NCBI RefSeq assembly: GCF_007859325.1 | Contig: NZ_VOHK01000001.1 | Location: 620,001 to 684,000 of the forward strand | DNA length: 64,000 bases | Direction: 5' to 3' | Origin: Luteimonas marina | GTDB taxonomy: Bacteria; Pseudomonadota; Gammaproteobacteria; Xanthomonadales; Xanthomonadaceae | In this document: positions 17,742-27,385 of the stretch, piece by piece | Layout: each line of letters opens with the position of its first letter | Position numbering within the stretch: the stretch's first letter is position 1 | The notes under the pieces: model-generated | What the model was told of the DNA's origin: nothing | The model's input: only the letters and a program-made list of their open reading frames with translations | The model's database searches: none | Translations under genes and position numbers: made by a program

Positions 17742-19256
17742 ATGCGAACGCGCGGTCTGCTGCGCGTTCGCCACGTCCGGTCGTTGGGGATTTTCCTGGT
17801 CATCGTCCTGTCCGTGGCGACGATCGCGCTGGCGGGAGAGGGACGGGAAGCGACCGGCGACGGGATCGAGGCACCGCCGCTCGCGGAAGTCGTCGAACTG
17901 GTCGATGCCGGCCGCTTCGAGCAAGCCAACCATCTGATCGACGATGCGCTGGCGAGCGTTGCCCCGCAATCGGGAACGCATCGCGCGCTCGAATTCCAGC
18001 GCGAGCGCATGCGCCGCATCCGGCTCGATTTCCGCCTCGATGCCGCGCAGGTCGAGGCGGCCGTGCGCAGGCAGATCCCCGACCTGCGCGACGACGAGTT
18101 CGAACGCTGGCGCCGCGCCGGCCTGTTCGAATCCCGGGTCATCGACGGCGAGGTCCGCTATTTCGGTCGCGCGCCCTCCAACCTGTTTCGCCTCAGCGAA
18201 GAGGCGAGGGCGCGCCGCGCCGACCCGAAGCCGTTCAACGACAGTCCGCTGGAACAGCAGCAGCCGCACCATGCCGAGATCCGCGAACAGGCGCTGGCGC
18301 AGTCGCGCCGCAGCGTGGCGCCGCGCCGGGTGCGCGTCACCCAGTCGCTCACCGTCGATGCCGACGCCGTGCCGACGGGCGAAACCATCCGCGCCTGGCT
18401 CCCGTACCCGCGCGCGATCGACGGGCAGCAGGAAGGCCTGCACCTGCTGGCCACCGAGCCCGCGCGGCACGTCCTCGCGCCGGAATCGGCGATGCAGCGC
18501 ACCGCGTACTTCGAGCAGCCGGCGAGGGCGGGGCAGCCCACGCGCTTCTCCGTCAGCTACGAGCTCACCGTGTTCGGGCAGTACGTCGCGGTCGATCCCG
18601 ACGAGGTCGTGCCGGTCGAACCGACGCCGGAGCTCGCACCCTTCCTCGCCGAGCGCGCGCCGCACGTGATCTTCACTGACGCGATGCGCCTGTTCTCGGC
18701 GCAGGTGGTGGGCGACGAGCGCAATCCCTACAGGATCGCCCGCAGGCTGTTCGACGCGGTCGACCGCATCCCCTGGGCCGGCGCGCGCGAGTATTCGACC
18801 ATCACCAACATCGGCGAGCACGCGCTCAAGGCCGGCCACGCCGACTGCGGCCAGCAGACGCTGCTGCTGATCACCCTGCTGCGCCTCAACGGTATTCCCG
18901 CGCGCTGGCAGTCGGGCTGGATCTTCTCCGACGGCCGCTACAACAACATGCACGACTGGGGCTGGCTGTACCTGGCCCCGTACGGCTGGCTGCCGATGGA
19001 CGTCACCTTCGGCCGCCTGCCGGGCGACGATCCCGCGCTCGCCGACTTCTACTTCGGTGGCTTCGACGCCTACCGCATCGCCTTCAACGACGACTACGGC
19101 CGCGAGTTCGTCCCGGCCAAGACCCATTTCCGCTCGGAGACGGTCGACCTCCAGCGGGGAGAAGCCGAGTGGGACGGCGGCAACCTCTACTTCGACCAGT
19201 GGGACTACGACTTCCAGTGGGAGCTGCTGCCGCTCCCGCCGGGCCAGCGCACCTGA
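17742..19256 (+). CDS. Exported transglutaminase-fold cysteine peptidase-like protein
   Basis: This 504-residue protein has an N-terminal hydrophobic signal or anchor at about residues 12-32. A helical region follows, then a beta-sandwich (about 195-290), then a transglutaminase-core domain. The triad looks intact: Cys369 in HADCGQQTLLLITLL, His404 in NMHDWGWLYL and Asp420 in WLPMDVTFG. Bacterial members are usually proteases or peptide-modifying enzymes. It starts divergently from the NlpC operon and lies 39 bases before a TonB receptor gene. A periplasmic role in processing peptides is plausible; the substrate is unknown. Confidence 0.8.
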   Translation: MRTRGLLRVRHVRSLGIFLVIVLSVATIALAGEGREATGDGIEAPPLAEVVELVDAGRFEQANHLIDDALASVAPQSGTHRALEFQRERMRRIRLDFRLDAAQVEAAVRRQIPDLRDDEFERWRRAGLFESRVIDGEVRYFGRAPSNLFRLSEEARARRADPKPFNDSPLEQQQPHHAEIREQALAQSRRSVAPRRVRVTQSLTVDADAVPTGETIRAWLPYPRAIDGQQEGLHLLATEPARHVLAPESAMQRTAYFEQPARAGQPTRFSVSYELTVFGQYVAVDPDEVVPVEPTPELAPFLAERAPHVIFTDAMRLFSAQVVGDERNPYRIARRLFDAVDRIPWAGAREYSTITNIGEHALKAGHADCGQQTLLLITLLRLNGIPARWQSGWIFSDGRYNNMHDWGWLYLAPYGWLPMDVTFGRLPGDDPALADFYFGGFDAYRIAFNDDYGREFVPAKTHFRSETVDLQRGEAEWDGGNLYFDQWDYDFQWELLPLPPGQRT

Positions 19257-19295
19257 TCAACGCCAACCTCAGCCACCGTTCCGGGGAGAACTGCA

Positions 19296-22200
19296 ATGAA
19301 GGCCAGCCACAAGACATTCCGCCGCGCCGCGCTGTGCATCGCGCTGGGCGCGTGCTTCGCCACCGCCACACCGCTGGTCTTCGCGCAAAGCGCGACGGGC
19401 GCCGTGGCCGGCCGCGCCAGCGCCGGGGACCAGATCACCATCACCAACACCGCGACCGGCGCGAGCAGGACGGTCACGGTGTCCTCGGACGGCAGCTACC
19501 GGCTGACCCAGTTGCCGATCGGCAACTACAGCCTGCAGGTCAACCGCGACGGCCAGGGCGTGGGCGAGCCGGTCAACTTCACGGTGTCCCTCGGCGGCAC
19601 CACGACCGTGAACCTCGGCGGCGATGGCGGATTGGTGAACCTGGATGCCATCCAGGTGGTCGGCGCGCGCGTGGTCAACCGCGTCGACGTGCGCTCGACG
19701 GAATCGGCGACCAACATCAGGCGCGAGGAACTGGCGCGGCTGCCGGTGGACCAGGGCCTGGGGTCGGTGGCGCTGCTGGCGCCGGGCGTGGTGGCGACCG
19801 GCGCCACGTTCGGCGGCCTGACCTTCGGCGGCTCGACGGTGGCGGAGAACCAGATCTACATCAACGGCCTCAACGTCACCGATCCGTTCCGCCGCCAGGG
19901 CTACTCGACGGCCCCGTTCGGCTTCTACGAGGAATTCCAGGTCAAGACCGGCGGCTATTCGGCCGAGTTCGGCCGCAGCACCGGCGGCGTCATCAATGCC
20001 GTGACCCGGTCCGGCAGCAACGAATTCAAGGGAGGCGTCGAGCTCACCATGGAGCCTGCCGCGTGGTCGTCCGCGGCCGAGGATCATTTCCACCACGACG
20101 GGACGGTGCACAACTACGCCAGCCGCGACGATTCGTCCTTCTTCAAGACCAACGTGTGGGCGTCCGGCCCGATCGTGAAGGACCGGCTGTTCTTCTTCGC
20201 CATGTACGAGAAGCGTGATACCAACAGCGAGTACACATCGACCACCGGCTTCAGCTGGTTCGAAGGAGGGACGGACGGCGATTTCTGGGGCACCAAGCTG
20301 GACTGGCAGATCACCGACAACCATCTGCTCGAATTGCTGGCGTTCTCCGACAAGACCGACACCACCACCGACAGCTATGCCTACTCTTGGGACGACAAGG
20401 CGGTGGGCGCCTACGACGGCACCGGGTATTCCAGGGGCGGTGGCGACAACTACTCGCTGACCTACACCGGTCATTTCACCGACAACTTCGTCGCCAAGGC
20501 GATGTATGGCGTCAACGAACGCGCTTCGTATACATGGTCGCTGGCCGATACCCTGTGCAGCAGGTTCACCCTCGGCAGCAACTACCAATACCCGGCAGGG
20601 ACGCCCAACCTGCCGCTGGACTGCCATCCGACCGGGAATTCGGTGTCCAGCCGCGACGACAAGCGTGAAGCCAGCCGCCTCGATTTCGAATGGTCGCTGG
20701 GTGACCACCAGTTGCGCTTCGGCCTGGACCAGGAAGTACTCGAATCCGTGACTTCCAACGTCTATCCGGGCGATGGCGTGTCGTATCAGGCGGTTTCGGT
20801 CACCCCGGGCGGGCCGCTTTCGAACGGTTCGGCCGTGCCCGATGGCGTCTTCGCGATCCTGGATGCGCGCCGCTACATCCAGGGCGCCGAGGTCGAGTCC
20901 ACCTCCCAGGGCATCTACATCGAAGACAACTGGAACGTCACGCCCGACCTGCTGCTGAGTCTGGGCCTGCGTTTCGACAGGTTCGAATCCAAGGTCGGCG
21001 GAGACGTTTTCACCAAGTCGGATTTCGGCGACATGATGGCCCCGCGCCTCGGTTTCAGCTGGGACATGAAGGGGGATGGCACCACCAAGCTGTTCGGCAA
21101 CGCCGGCCGCTACTACATCCCGATGACCAACCGGCTTCCCGAGTACTTCGGCGGCGGCGCCATCGACGAGCACACCTTCTACGTGCTCGATGGCTGGCAG
21201 ACGCTCGACAACCCGATCACCGGCAGCCCCTACCTGGCCCCGATCGTCGGCGCGCAGATCGGTCCGGTCGACAGCTCCTACAACGCCGGCGGCGGCGATT
21301 TCCGCACCATCGTCGACCGCGATCTCAAGCAGGTGTACCAGGACGAGTACATCCTGGGCTTCCAGCAGGCCATCAACCGCGAATGGTCGTGGGGCGTCAA
21401 TGCCACCTACCGCACGCTCAACCGCGCCATCGAGGACGCGTTGATCAACTCCTCTCCCGAAGCTTGTCCGTGGTATTCCGGCGACTGGCCGATCATCAAC
21501 CCGGGCGAAACGGCGACCCTGTGGTGCCCCACGACCGAGGAATGGTTCGAGATCGACACCTCGCGGGAGGGCTACCGCATGCTGGGCAGCGGCCAGGTGG
21601 TCGGGTATCCCAAGCCCAAGCGCGTCTACAAGGCCGTCGAATTCCAGCTCGACCGCGCCTGGGACGACAAGTGGGCGTTCAACGCCAGCTACCTGTGGTC
21701 CAAGACCGAAGGCAACATGGAAGGGCCGGTCAACTCCGACCTCGGTTATGCCGATACCGGCATGGTCCAGTACTTCGACCATCCGGCGGGCGTCGAACGC
21801 TACGGCGTGCTGTTCAACGACTATCGCCACCAGATCAAGCTGCGCGGCAGCTTCAAGCTCAACGAGATGTGGTCCTTCGGCTCCACGTTGAGCGTGCGCT
21901 CGGGCGGCCCGATCACCGCCTTCGGCGTGGTCTGGCCCAACGACAACCGCGCGGGAGGCAGCTTCACCAACGAGTTCGGCAGCGGCGGCACGGGCTGGCT
22001 GTGCGTGGCGAACTGCGGCGACTGGACGACGCGTCAACTGGAGTACACCGAGCGCGGTGCGTTCGGCCGCATGCCCTGGGTCTACAACCTGGGCGCCAAC
22101 GCCACCTGGACGCTGCCGGTCGAAGGCATCGACCTGAAGGCGCGCTTCTCCGTCTACAACCTGCTCAACAGGCAGACGGTCATCAACGTGCACAGCCGCT

Positions 22201-22298
22201 ACGAGTCGCAGCCCGGCGTGATGCGGAGCACCTTCGGACAGGGCACGCGCTGGCAGTCCCCGCGCTACATGCAACTGGTCGTGACCTGGAACTTCTGA
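19296..22298 (+). CDS. TonB-dependent receptor, Oar-type with N-terminal Ig-like domain
   Basis: This 1000-residue outer-membrane receptor has a signal peptide (about 1-31) and a carboxypeptidase-regulatory-like beta-sandwich (about 32-105, with TVSSDGSYRLTQLPIGNYSL). A plug domain (about 115-235, including GGYSAEFGRSTGGVINAVTR) and a long beta-barrel ending in an aromatic residue (VVTWNF) follow. GGGGA before the ATG serves as ribosome site. Xanthomonad Oar-like receptors take up or bind peptides and large oligomers. Its place next to peptidoglycan-peptide enzymes suggests a peptide or muropeptide ligand, which is inference. A terminator follows at 22345. Confidence 0.87.
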   Translation: MKASHKTFRRAALCIALGACFATATPLVFAQSATGAVAGRASAGDQITITNTATGASRTVTVSSDGSYRLTQLPIGNYSLQVNRDGQGVGEPVNFTVSLGGTTTVNLGGDGGLVNLDAIQVVGARVVNRVDVRSTESATNIRREELARLPVDQGLGSVALLAPGVVATGATFGGLTFGGSTVAENQIYINGLNVTDPFRRQGYSTAPFGFYEEFQVKTGGYSAEFGRSTGGVINAVTRSGSNEFKGGVELTMEPAAWSSAAEDHFHHDGTVHNYASRDDSSFFKTNVWASGPIVKDRLFFFAMYEKRDTNSEYTSTTGFSWFEGGTDGDFWGTKLDWQITDNHLLELLAFSDKTDTTTDSYAYSWDDKAVGAYDGTGYSRGGGDNYSLTYTGHFTDNFVAKAMYGVNERASYTWSLADTLCSRFTLGSNYQYPAGTPNLPLDCHPTGNSVSSRDDKREASRLDFEWSLGDHQLRFGLDQEVLESVTSNVYPGDGVSYQAVSVTPGGPLSNGSAVPDGVFAILDARRYIQGAEVESTSQGIYIEDNWNVTPDLLLSLGLRFDRFESKVGGDVFTKSDFGDMMAPRLGFSWDMKGDGTTKLFGNAGRYYIPMTNRLPEYFGGGAIDEHTFYVLDGWQTLDNPITGSPYLAPIVGAQIGPVDSSYNAGGGDFRTIVDRDLKQVYQDEYILGFQQAINREWSWGVNATYRTLNRAIEDALINSSPEACPWYSGDWPIINPGETATLWCPTTEEWFEIDTSREGYRMLGSGQVVGYPKPKRVYKAVEFQLDRAWDDKWAFNASYLWSKTEGNMEGPVNSDLGYADTGMVQYFDHPAGVERYGVLFNDYRHQIKLRGSFKLNEMWSFGSTLSVRSGGPITAFGVVWPNDNRAGGSFTNEFGSGGTGWLCVANCGDWTTRQLEYTERGAFGRMPWVYNLGANATWTLPVEGIDLKARFSVYNLLNRQTVINVHSRYESQPGVMRSTFGQGTRWQSPRYMQLVVTWNF

Positions 22299-22344
22299 AC
22301 CCGGCTTCGACCATTGCCTGGTTTCGCGACACCTCTCCCTTTGC

Positions 22345-22371
22345 ACGGCCACTCCGGTGGCCGTCTTTTTT
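22345..22371 (+). terminator. Rho-independent terminator after the first TonB receptor
   Basis: A perfect 8-bp stem (ACGGCCAC 22345-22352 with GTGGCCGT 22357-22364) and a TCCG loop are followed by C and six T residues. It lies 46 bases after the receptor stop codon and should end the upstream + strand operon. The second receptor is therefore probably transcribed from its own promoter. Confidence 0.9.
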
Positions 22372-22438
22372 GGGTTGTTCGCCCGAACGAGGCCGGCGAA
22401 GCCCCGTCCCTGCGATCGGGGGAGGATATCCAGCACAC

Positions 22439-22513
22439 TGTCATTTCGACCGCAGGGAGAAATCTCCCGTCCGGCGCGGGGAGAGGAGATTTCTCCCTGC
22501 GGTCGAAATGACA
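22439..22513. repeat. Perfect 28-bp inverted repeat (REP-like hairpin)
   Basis: Two exactly complementary 28-base arms (22439-22466 and 22486-22513) are separated by 19 bases. The arms start TGTCATTTCGACCGCAGGGA and read outward symmetrically. The unit lies in the 504-base gap between two TonB receptor genes, away from any start codon. Dispersed repeats with a TCATTTCGA-like core are known in many bacteria, so this is probably a palindromic member of such a family. No transposase is nearby. Confidence 0.85.
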
Positions 22514-22802
22514 GGCGTTTCTCCGGTTTGTTCCCCCCTGGGAAAAGCCCCGTTCCGATGCTTCTCGCGGTTGCAGGTCGCATGCCTCTCCGATTGCATC
22601 GGGCAATACGGCACGGCGGATTCCCGTCGCGCATGCACCGCCGATCCTGCGACGCGCGCCACCAGATGCAGATGACAGCAAATTGACAGTGTTCTCGATC
22701 GCATGTTAAGCAGCACGGAAACAGGGCTCCGGCGGTGGGCGAGGAACATGAATGCAGGCGTTCCCCGCATCACCGCCAACGACAATCACTCCGGGGAATT
22801 CC

Positions 22803-25733
22803 ATGTCGGCAATCCGTAGCGGCAACAGCCTGGTACCGGGATCGGTGCTGGCGATCGCGATCGCAATGACCTTGGCGGGAACCGCCATCGCGCAGGATGA
22901 GCCGACAGGCGCGGCGCAAACGCAAACGCAAACAGATACAACGCGAACGCTCGACCGCATCAGCGTGACCGGCTCGCGCATCAAGCGCACGGACATCGAG
23001 GCGGCGCTGCCGGTGACGATCATCCAGCGGCAGGAGATCGACGCCCAGGGCATCACCTCGGCCGAGCAGCTGATGCAGTTCCTGAACATCGCCAGCAACA
23101 GCGCCGACAGCCTCGCCGCCAACAGCGGCATCGCGCCGCCCGGCACCCGCGGCAACAACGGCGTCTCCGGCGCGAACCTGCGCGGGCAGGGCGCCGATGC
23201 GACGCTGGTGCTGCTCAACGGCCGCCGCGTCGCCGCGCACGGGCTGGCCGGCATGGTCGCCGACCTGAACTCGATTCCCTTCGCCGCGATCGATCGCGTC
23301 GAGGTCCTGCGCGACGGCGCGTCGGCGGTCTACGGTACCGACGCGATCGGCGGCGTGATCAACTTCATCACCCGCACCGACTACCAGGGGCTGTCCGCCA
23401 CCACCGGCGTGGACGTCACCCAGGACGGCGGCGGGGAGATCTACCAGGCAAGCCTGCTCGGCGGCGTCGGCGACATCGACACCGACCGCTGGAACGCCTG
23501 GGCCGCGCTCAGCGTCAAGCGCAACCGGATCCTGCGCGGCGTCGACCGCGATTTCGCCGACAGCTTCCAGCCCGAACGCGGCCTGTCCCCGGATACGCGC
23601 GGCACGCCGTTCGCGACGATCTTCAACGTCAGCCACGACCGCATCGGCGGGGCCCCGGGGTTGATCGGTTTCGGGCTCGTCGATCCCGCCGACGACAACA
23701 TCATGGGCGGCATCAACATCCTCGACCTGCCCGGGGCGGCCGGCTGCGAGGCGGGCGGTGATCTGATGGGGCCGTACGACGACCGGGTATGGAGTGCTTC
23801 GAGTTCCCGCTATGCCTGTGCCTGGGACTACGGCCGGGCGCGCGTGATCCAGCAGCCGGTGGACACCGTGCAGCTGATCGGCCGCGGCACGTTCCGGATC
23901 AACGACGATCACCGGATCGTCGCGGAACTCATGGTCTCGGAAGTCGAGTCGAAGCGGCAGTTCGAGGCACAGCAGATCTCCTCGGCGGCGTATCCCGCCG
24001 GCACCGCGAGCCAGCTCGACCTGTCGACCTGGTATCCGCTGAACGACCTCACGCGCGAGACCTACGACATGGTGTACGACGCGCTAGCGGCGTATTTCGG
24101 CGAGGACGGGCTGAGCTATGGCGCGCCGATCCCGTATCGCTGGCGCTGCATCGCCTGCGGCCCGCGCGAGATCGAGACCACCACCCGGGCCATGCGCATG
24201 CTCGTCGGGTTCGAGGGCACGCTGGGCAGCTGGGACTACAGCACCGGGTTCTCGCATGCCAGCAGCCGCGCCGAATCCGTGCTCGGCAACGGCTACTACT
24301 ACACGCCGCAGCTCAAGCAGATCCTCGGAAGCGGCCTGCTCAACCCGTTCCTGATGCCGAGCCAGCCGCAGAGCGCCGAGGCGATGAGCGCGCTGGAGGC
24401 CGCGTCCGCCCGCGGCGTGATGCTGTACGGCGGTCAGTCCAGCAGCACGATCCTCGACGCGACCTTCTCCGGCGGACTCGGATTCAGCCTGCCCGGAGGC
24501 GAGGTGCAGGCCGCCACCGGCGTCGACCTGCGTCGCGAGGAGTACGAATTCTACGGGCCACCGGAGGCGATCCTCGGCAACGCCTGGATCTTCGGTGCCC
24601 CCGGCGACGGGCAGAACTACATCGATCCCGTGCACCGCGACATCAAGGCCGTGTTCGCAGAGGTCTACCTGCCGCTGTTCGATTCGCTGGAGATCACGCT
24701 CGCCGGGCGTTACGACCACTACAGCGGCTTCGGCGCCACGACCAATCCCAAGTATTCCTTCAAGTACCAGCCGGTCGAGTGGCTCGCGTTCCGCGGCGCC
24801 TACAGCACCGGCTTCAAGGTGCCCGACTTCGCGAAACTGTTCCGCGGCATCGCCGAAACCCCCTATACCGGCCTGGATCTCGCCGATCCCGCCACTTGCC
24901 CCAGCGGCGTCTACAACCCCGGCGTCGCAGGCTGCGAGCAGATCCGGCCGATCATCCTGTCCGGGGGCAAGCCCGACCTCGATCCCGAGGAGTCGAAGCA
25001 GTCGAGCTTCGGCGTGGTGGTGGCGCCGACCGGGAACTTCAATTTCAGCATCGACTGGTGGGAGATCGAGCGCATCAACACCATCCGCTCGCCCGGGCTG
25101 CAGACGCTGATCGACGAGTACGACCTGTTCGCCGGCAACTGGATCCGCGATTCGAGCGGCGCGGTGGTCGCCATCGACCAGCGCTTCATCAATTCCGGCG
25201 GCACCTTCAGCCGGGGCGTCGAGCTGGACGTCAACTTCCGCACGGAGCTGGCGGGCGGCAGCTTCCTCGTCAACCTCAACGGCAGCTACCTCGATTCCTT
25301 CCGCATCAAGAGCCTGGCGTCGCAACCCTACGGCGACGACATCGTCGGCAAGTTCGAGCGCTACCTCAACCTCCCGCTGAAGTGGAAGCACACCCTCAAC
25401 TTCGGCTGGACCCGCGGCGACTGGATGCACACCCTCACGCAGGTCTACCGCGACGGCTACGAGGACTACGTGCCGCCGGGCATGCGCAACGGCAACTACG
25501 CGCCGCCCGCATGGGAGACCGAGGTCGACGAGTACATCACCTACAACTACAGCCTCACCTGGACGGGCATGGAAGGGCTGAGGGCGACCTTCGGCGTCCG
25601 CAACCTGCTCGACACCGACCCGCCGTTCACGCTGCGCTACCTCGACGACGGCGACGGCGCGGCGTGGGAGTCGCGCGTCGCCGACCCGCGCGGCCGGTCC
25701 TTCAACCTCACGCTCGAGTACGCCTTCCGGTGA
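22803..25733 (+). CDS. TonB-dependent receptor, second of the locus
   Basis: This 976-residue outer-membrane receptor uses the ATG at 22803 because it gives a clean signal peptide (cut near AIAQDEP). An in-frame codon at 22752 would add a poor leader. A TonB-box-like region (LDRISVTGSRIKR) precedes the plug (about 50-165, LRGQGADATLVLLNGRRV and VEVLRDGASAVYGTDAIGGVINF). The barrel ends in YAFR. This layout is typical of xanthomonad and sphingomonad receptors for oligosaccharides or peptides. The serine hydrolase gene overlaps its stop, so ligand and hydrolase substrate may be related. Confidence 0.88.
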   Translation: MSAIRSGNSLVPGSVLAIAIAMTLAGTAIAQDEPTGAAQTQTQTDTTRTLDRISVTGSRIKRTDIEAALPVTIIQRQEIDAQGITSAEQLMQFLNIASNSADSLAANSGIAPPGTRGNNGVSGANLRGQGADATLVLLNGRRVAAHGLAGMVADLNSIPFAAIDRVEVLRDGASAVYGTDAIGGVINFITRTDYQGLSATTGVDVTQDGGGEIYQASLLGGVGDIDTDRWNAWAALSVKRNRILRGVDRDFADSFQPERGLSPDTRGTPFATIFNVSHDRIGGAPGLIGFGLVDPADDNIMGGINILDLPGAAGCEAGGDLMGPYDDRVWSASSSRYACAWDYGRARVIQQPVDTVQLIGRGTFRINDDHRIVAELMVSEVESKRQFEAQQISSAAYPAGTASQLDLSTWYPLNDLTRETYDMVYDALAAYFGEDGLSYGAPIPYRWRCIACGPREIETTTRAMRMLVGFEGTLGSWDYSTGFSHASSRAESVLGNGYYYTPQLKQILGSGLLNPFLMPSQPQSAEAMSALEAASARGVMLYGGQSSSTILDATFSGGLGFSLPGGEVQAATGVDLRREEYEFYGPPEAILGNAWIFGAPGDGQNYIDPVHRDIKAVFAEVYLPLFDSLEITLAGRYDHYSGFGATTNPKYSFKYQPVEWLAFRGAYSTGFKVPDFAKLFRGIAETPYTGLDLADPATCPSGVYNPGVAGCEQIRPIILSGGKPDLDPEESKQSSFGVVVAPTGNFNFSIDWWEIERINTIRSPGLQTLIDEYDLFAGNWIRDSSGAVVAIDQRFINSGGTFSRGVELDVNFRTELAGGSFLVNLNGSYLDSFRIKSLASQPYGDDIVGKFERYLNLPLKWKHTLNFGWTRGDWMHTLTQVYRDGYEDYVPPGMRNGNYAPPAWETEVDEYITYNYSLTWTGMEGLRATFGVRNLLDTDPPFTLRYLDDGDGAAWESRVADPRGRSFNLTLEYAFR

Positions 25734-27385
25734 GGCCCGCCGGCGACGAGGCATCGAACGGGCGCAGGTGGAACGCAGGGCGTGTCCTTGCCTGCGTGGC
25801 GGCGGCATGGCTGTGCCTGTCCGCGAATCCTCCGGCGCAGGCGTCGGACAACGGCGGCGGCGACAGGACGGTCGAAGCGCTCGATGCCGCGTTCGACGAT
25901 GCCTTCGCGCGCTACGCGCCACCGGGCCTCGCCGTCGGCGTCATCGTCGACGGCGAAGTGCGGTACGCGCGCACCCGGGGCGAACTGGTCGCCGGGGGAG
26001 GGCAGGGGATCGACCGGGCGACCCTGTTCAAGATCGCCTCCAACAGCAAGGCGATGACGGCCGCGCTGCTGGCACGCCTGGTCGACCAGGGCAAGCTGGA
26101 CTGGACCGATCCTGTGGTGAAGCACCTGCCGGACTTCCGCATGCACGACGCGTGGGTGACGCGCGAGATGCAGGTGCGCGACCTGCTGATCCACAACAGC
26201 GGGCTGGGCGCCGGGGCAGGGGACCTGATGCTGTGGCCCGAGCCGAACCTGTTCACCCGCGCCGACGTGATCCGCGGCCTGCGCTACCTGAAGCCTGCGT
26301 ACAGCTTCCGCTCGCGCTATGCCTACGACAACACGCTGTACATCGTCGCCGGAGAAGTCGCCGCCGCAGCCGGAGGCGCGCCATACGACGTGTTGCTGCG
26401 GCGCGAACTGTTCGAGCCGCTCGGCATGTCGCGCTGCCAGGCGGGCGAGTGGCGGCGCGACGAGGCTGGCAACGTCGCGCAGCCGCACGCGCGCGGCGAA
26501 GGCGGGCGGCAGGTGGTGGTACGCGCGGACGACGAAGTGATTCCCGACGTACCGATGATGGCCGCGGGCGGCATCCGCTGCAGCCTCGACGACATGCTGG
26601 CGTGGGTCCGCATGTGGCTCCAGCCCGAGCGCTTCGGCCTCGATGCCGACGGCAGGCCGTGGCTGTCGCAGCGCCAGCGCGAGGACGCCTGGAAGACGCA
26701 CATGCCCATGCCGCTGTCGCGGCGCATGCGCGACTGGGACGACAGCCATTTCTCCGCCTATGGCCACGGCTGGCGCCTGACCGACGTGGACGGCACCTGG
26801 AAGGTTTCGCACACCGGGACGCTTTCGGGCATGTACTCGGCGGTGACCCTGCTGCCGCAGAAGGACACCGGCTTCGTCCTCCTGATCAACGGCAACGCCG
26901 ACGAACTGCGCACCGTGCTGACGCAGGTCCTGGTCAAGCACTTCACCCGGCCGGACGATCCTTCGCTCACGGTCGCGCACTACGCGGCGCTGCTTGCCGC
27001 CGAACGCGCCGAATCCGCCGACGTGGCGCAATCCTCCACCCCGGAGGAAGCACGCACCAGGGCTTCGGTACGCGACGCCGCGGGCTTCCTGGGCCGCTAC
27101 CGCGATCCGTGGTTCGGCGAAGTCTCGATCTGCGCTGAAGGCGAGGGCGTGGGCTTCCGCGCGATGAAATCGCCGAAGCTGCACGGCGCAGTCATGCGCA
27201 GCGGCGAGCGCCTGCTGGTGGACTGGCACGAACTCGGCGCCGACGCGCAAGCCTGGTTGACGTTCACCACGCCCGCAACCGGCCCCGCGCGATTGACGAT
27301 GGCGAAGGTCGACCCCGAAGCGGATTTCAGCTATGACTACGAAGACCTCGCGTTCGAGCGCATCGGCGACTGCCCGGCGCCCTGA
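25730..27385 (+). CDS. Exported class C-type serine hydrolase (PBP/beta-lactamase fold)
   Basis: This 551-residue protein uses a GTG overlapping the receptor's TGA. A signal peptide spans about residues 15-38. The penicillin-recognising motifs are all present: Ser104-x-x-Lys107 (SNSK), Tyr199-x-Asn201 (YDN) and His361-Thr-Gly. A C-terminal beta domain of about 120 residues follows (DAAGFLGRYRDPWFGEVSI). Relatives include D-aminopeptidases, D-Ala carboxypeptidases and esterases, so calling it a beta-lactamase would be premature. Coupling to a receptor and to a D-Ala-D-Ala dipeptidase favours a role on D-amino-acid peptides in the periplasm. Confidence 0.85.
   Translation: MRPAGDEASNGRRWNAGRVLACVAAAWLCLSANPPAQASDNGGGDRTVEALDAAFDDAFARYAPPGLAVGVIVDGEVRYARTRGELVAGGGQGIDRATLFKIASNSKAMTAALLARLVDQGKLDWTDPVVKHLPDFRMHDAWVTREMQVRDLLIHNSGLGAGAGDLMLWPEPNLFTRADVIRGLRYLKPAYSFRSRYAYDNTLYIVAGEVAAAAGGAPYDVLLRRELFEPLGMSRCQAGEWRRDEAGNVAQPHARGEGGRQVVVRADDEVIPDVPMMAAGGIRCSLDDMLAWVRMWLQPERFGLDADGRPWLSQRQREDAWKTHMPMPLSRRMRDWDDSHFSAYGHGWRLTDVDGTWKVSHTGTLSGMYSAVTLLPQKDTGFVLLINGNADELRTVLTQVLVKHFTRPDDPSLTVAHYAALLAAERAESADVAQSSTPEEARTRASVRDAAGFLGRYRDPWFGEVSICAEGEGVGFRAMKSPKLHGAVMRSGERLLVDWHELGADAQAWLTFTTPATGPARLTMAKVDPEADFSYDYEDLAFERIGDCPAP

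Noticed and set aside
19269..22634. Very long antisense ORF (1121 codons) opposite the first TonB receptor
   Set aside because: It mirrors the codon structure of the receptor in high-GC DNA; its translation has no domain, and the + strand product is clearly a TonB receptor.
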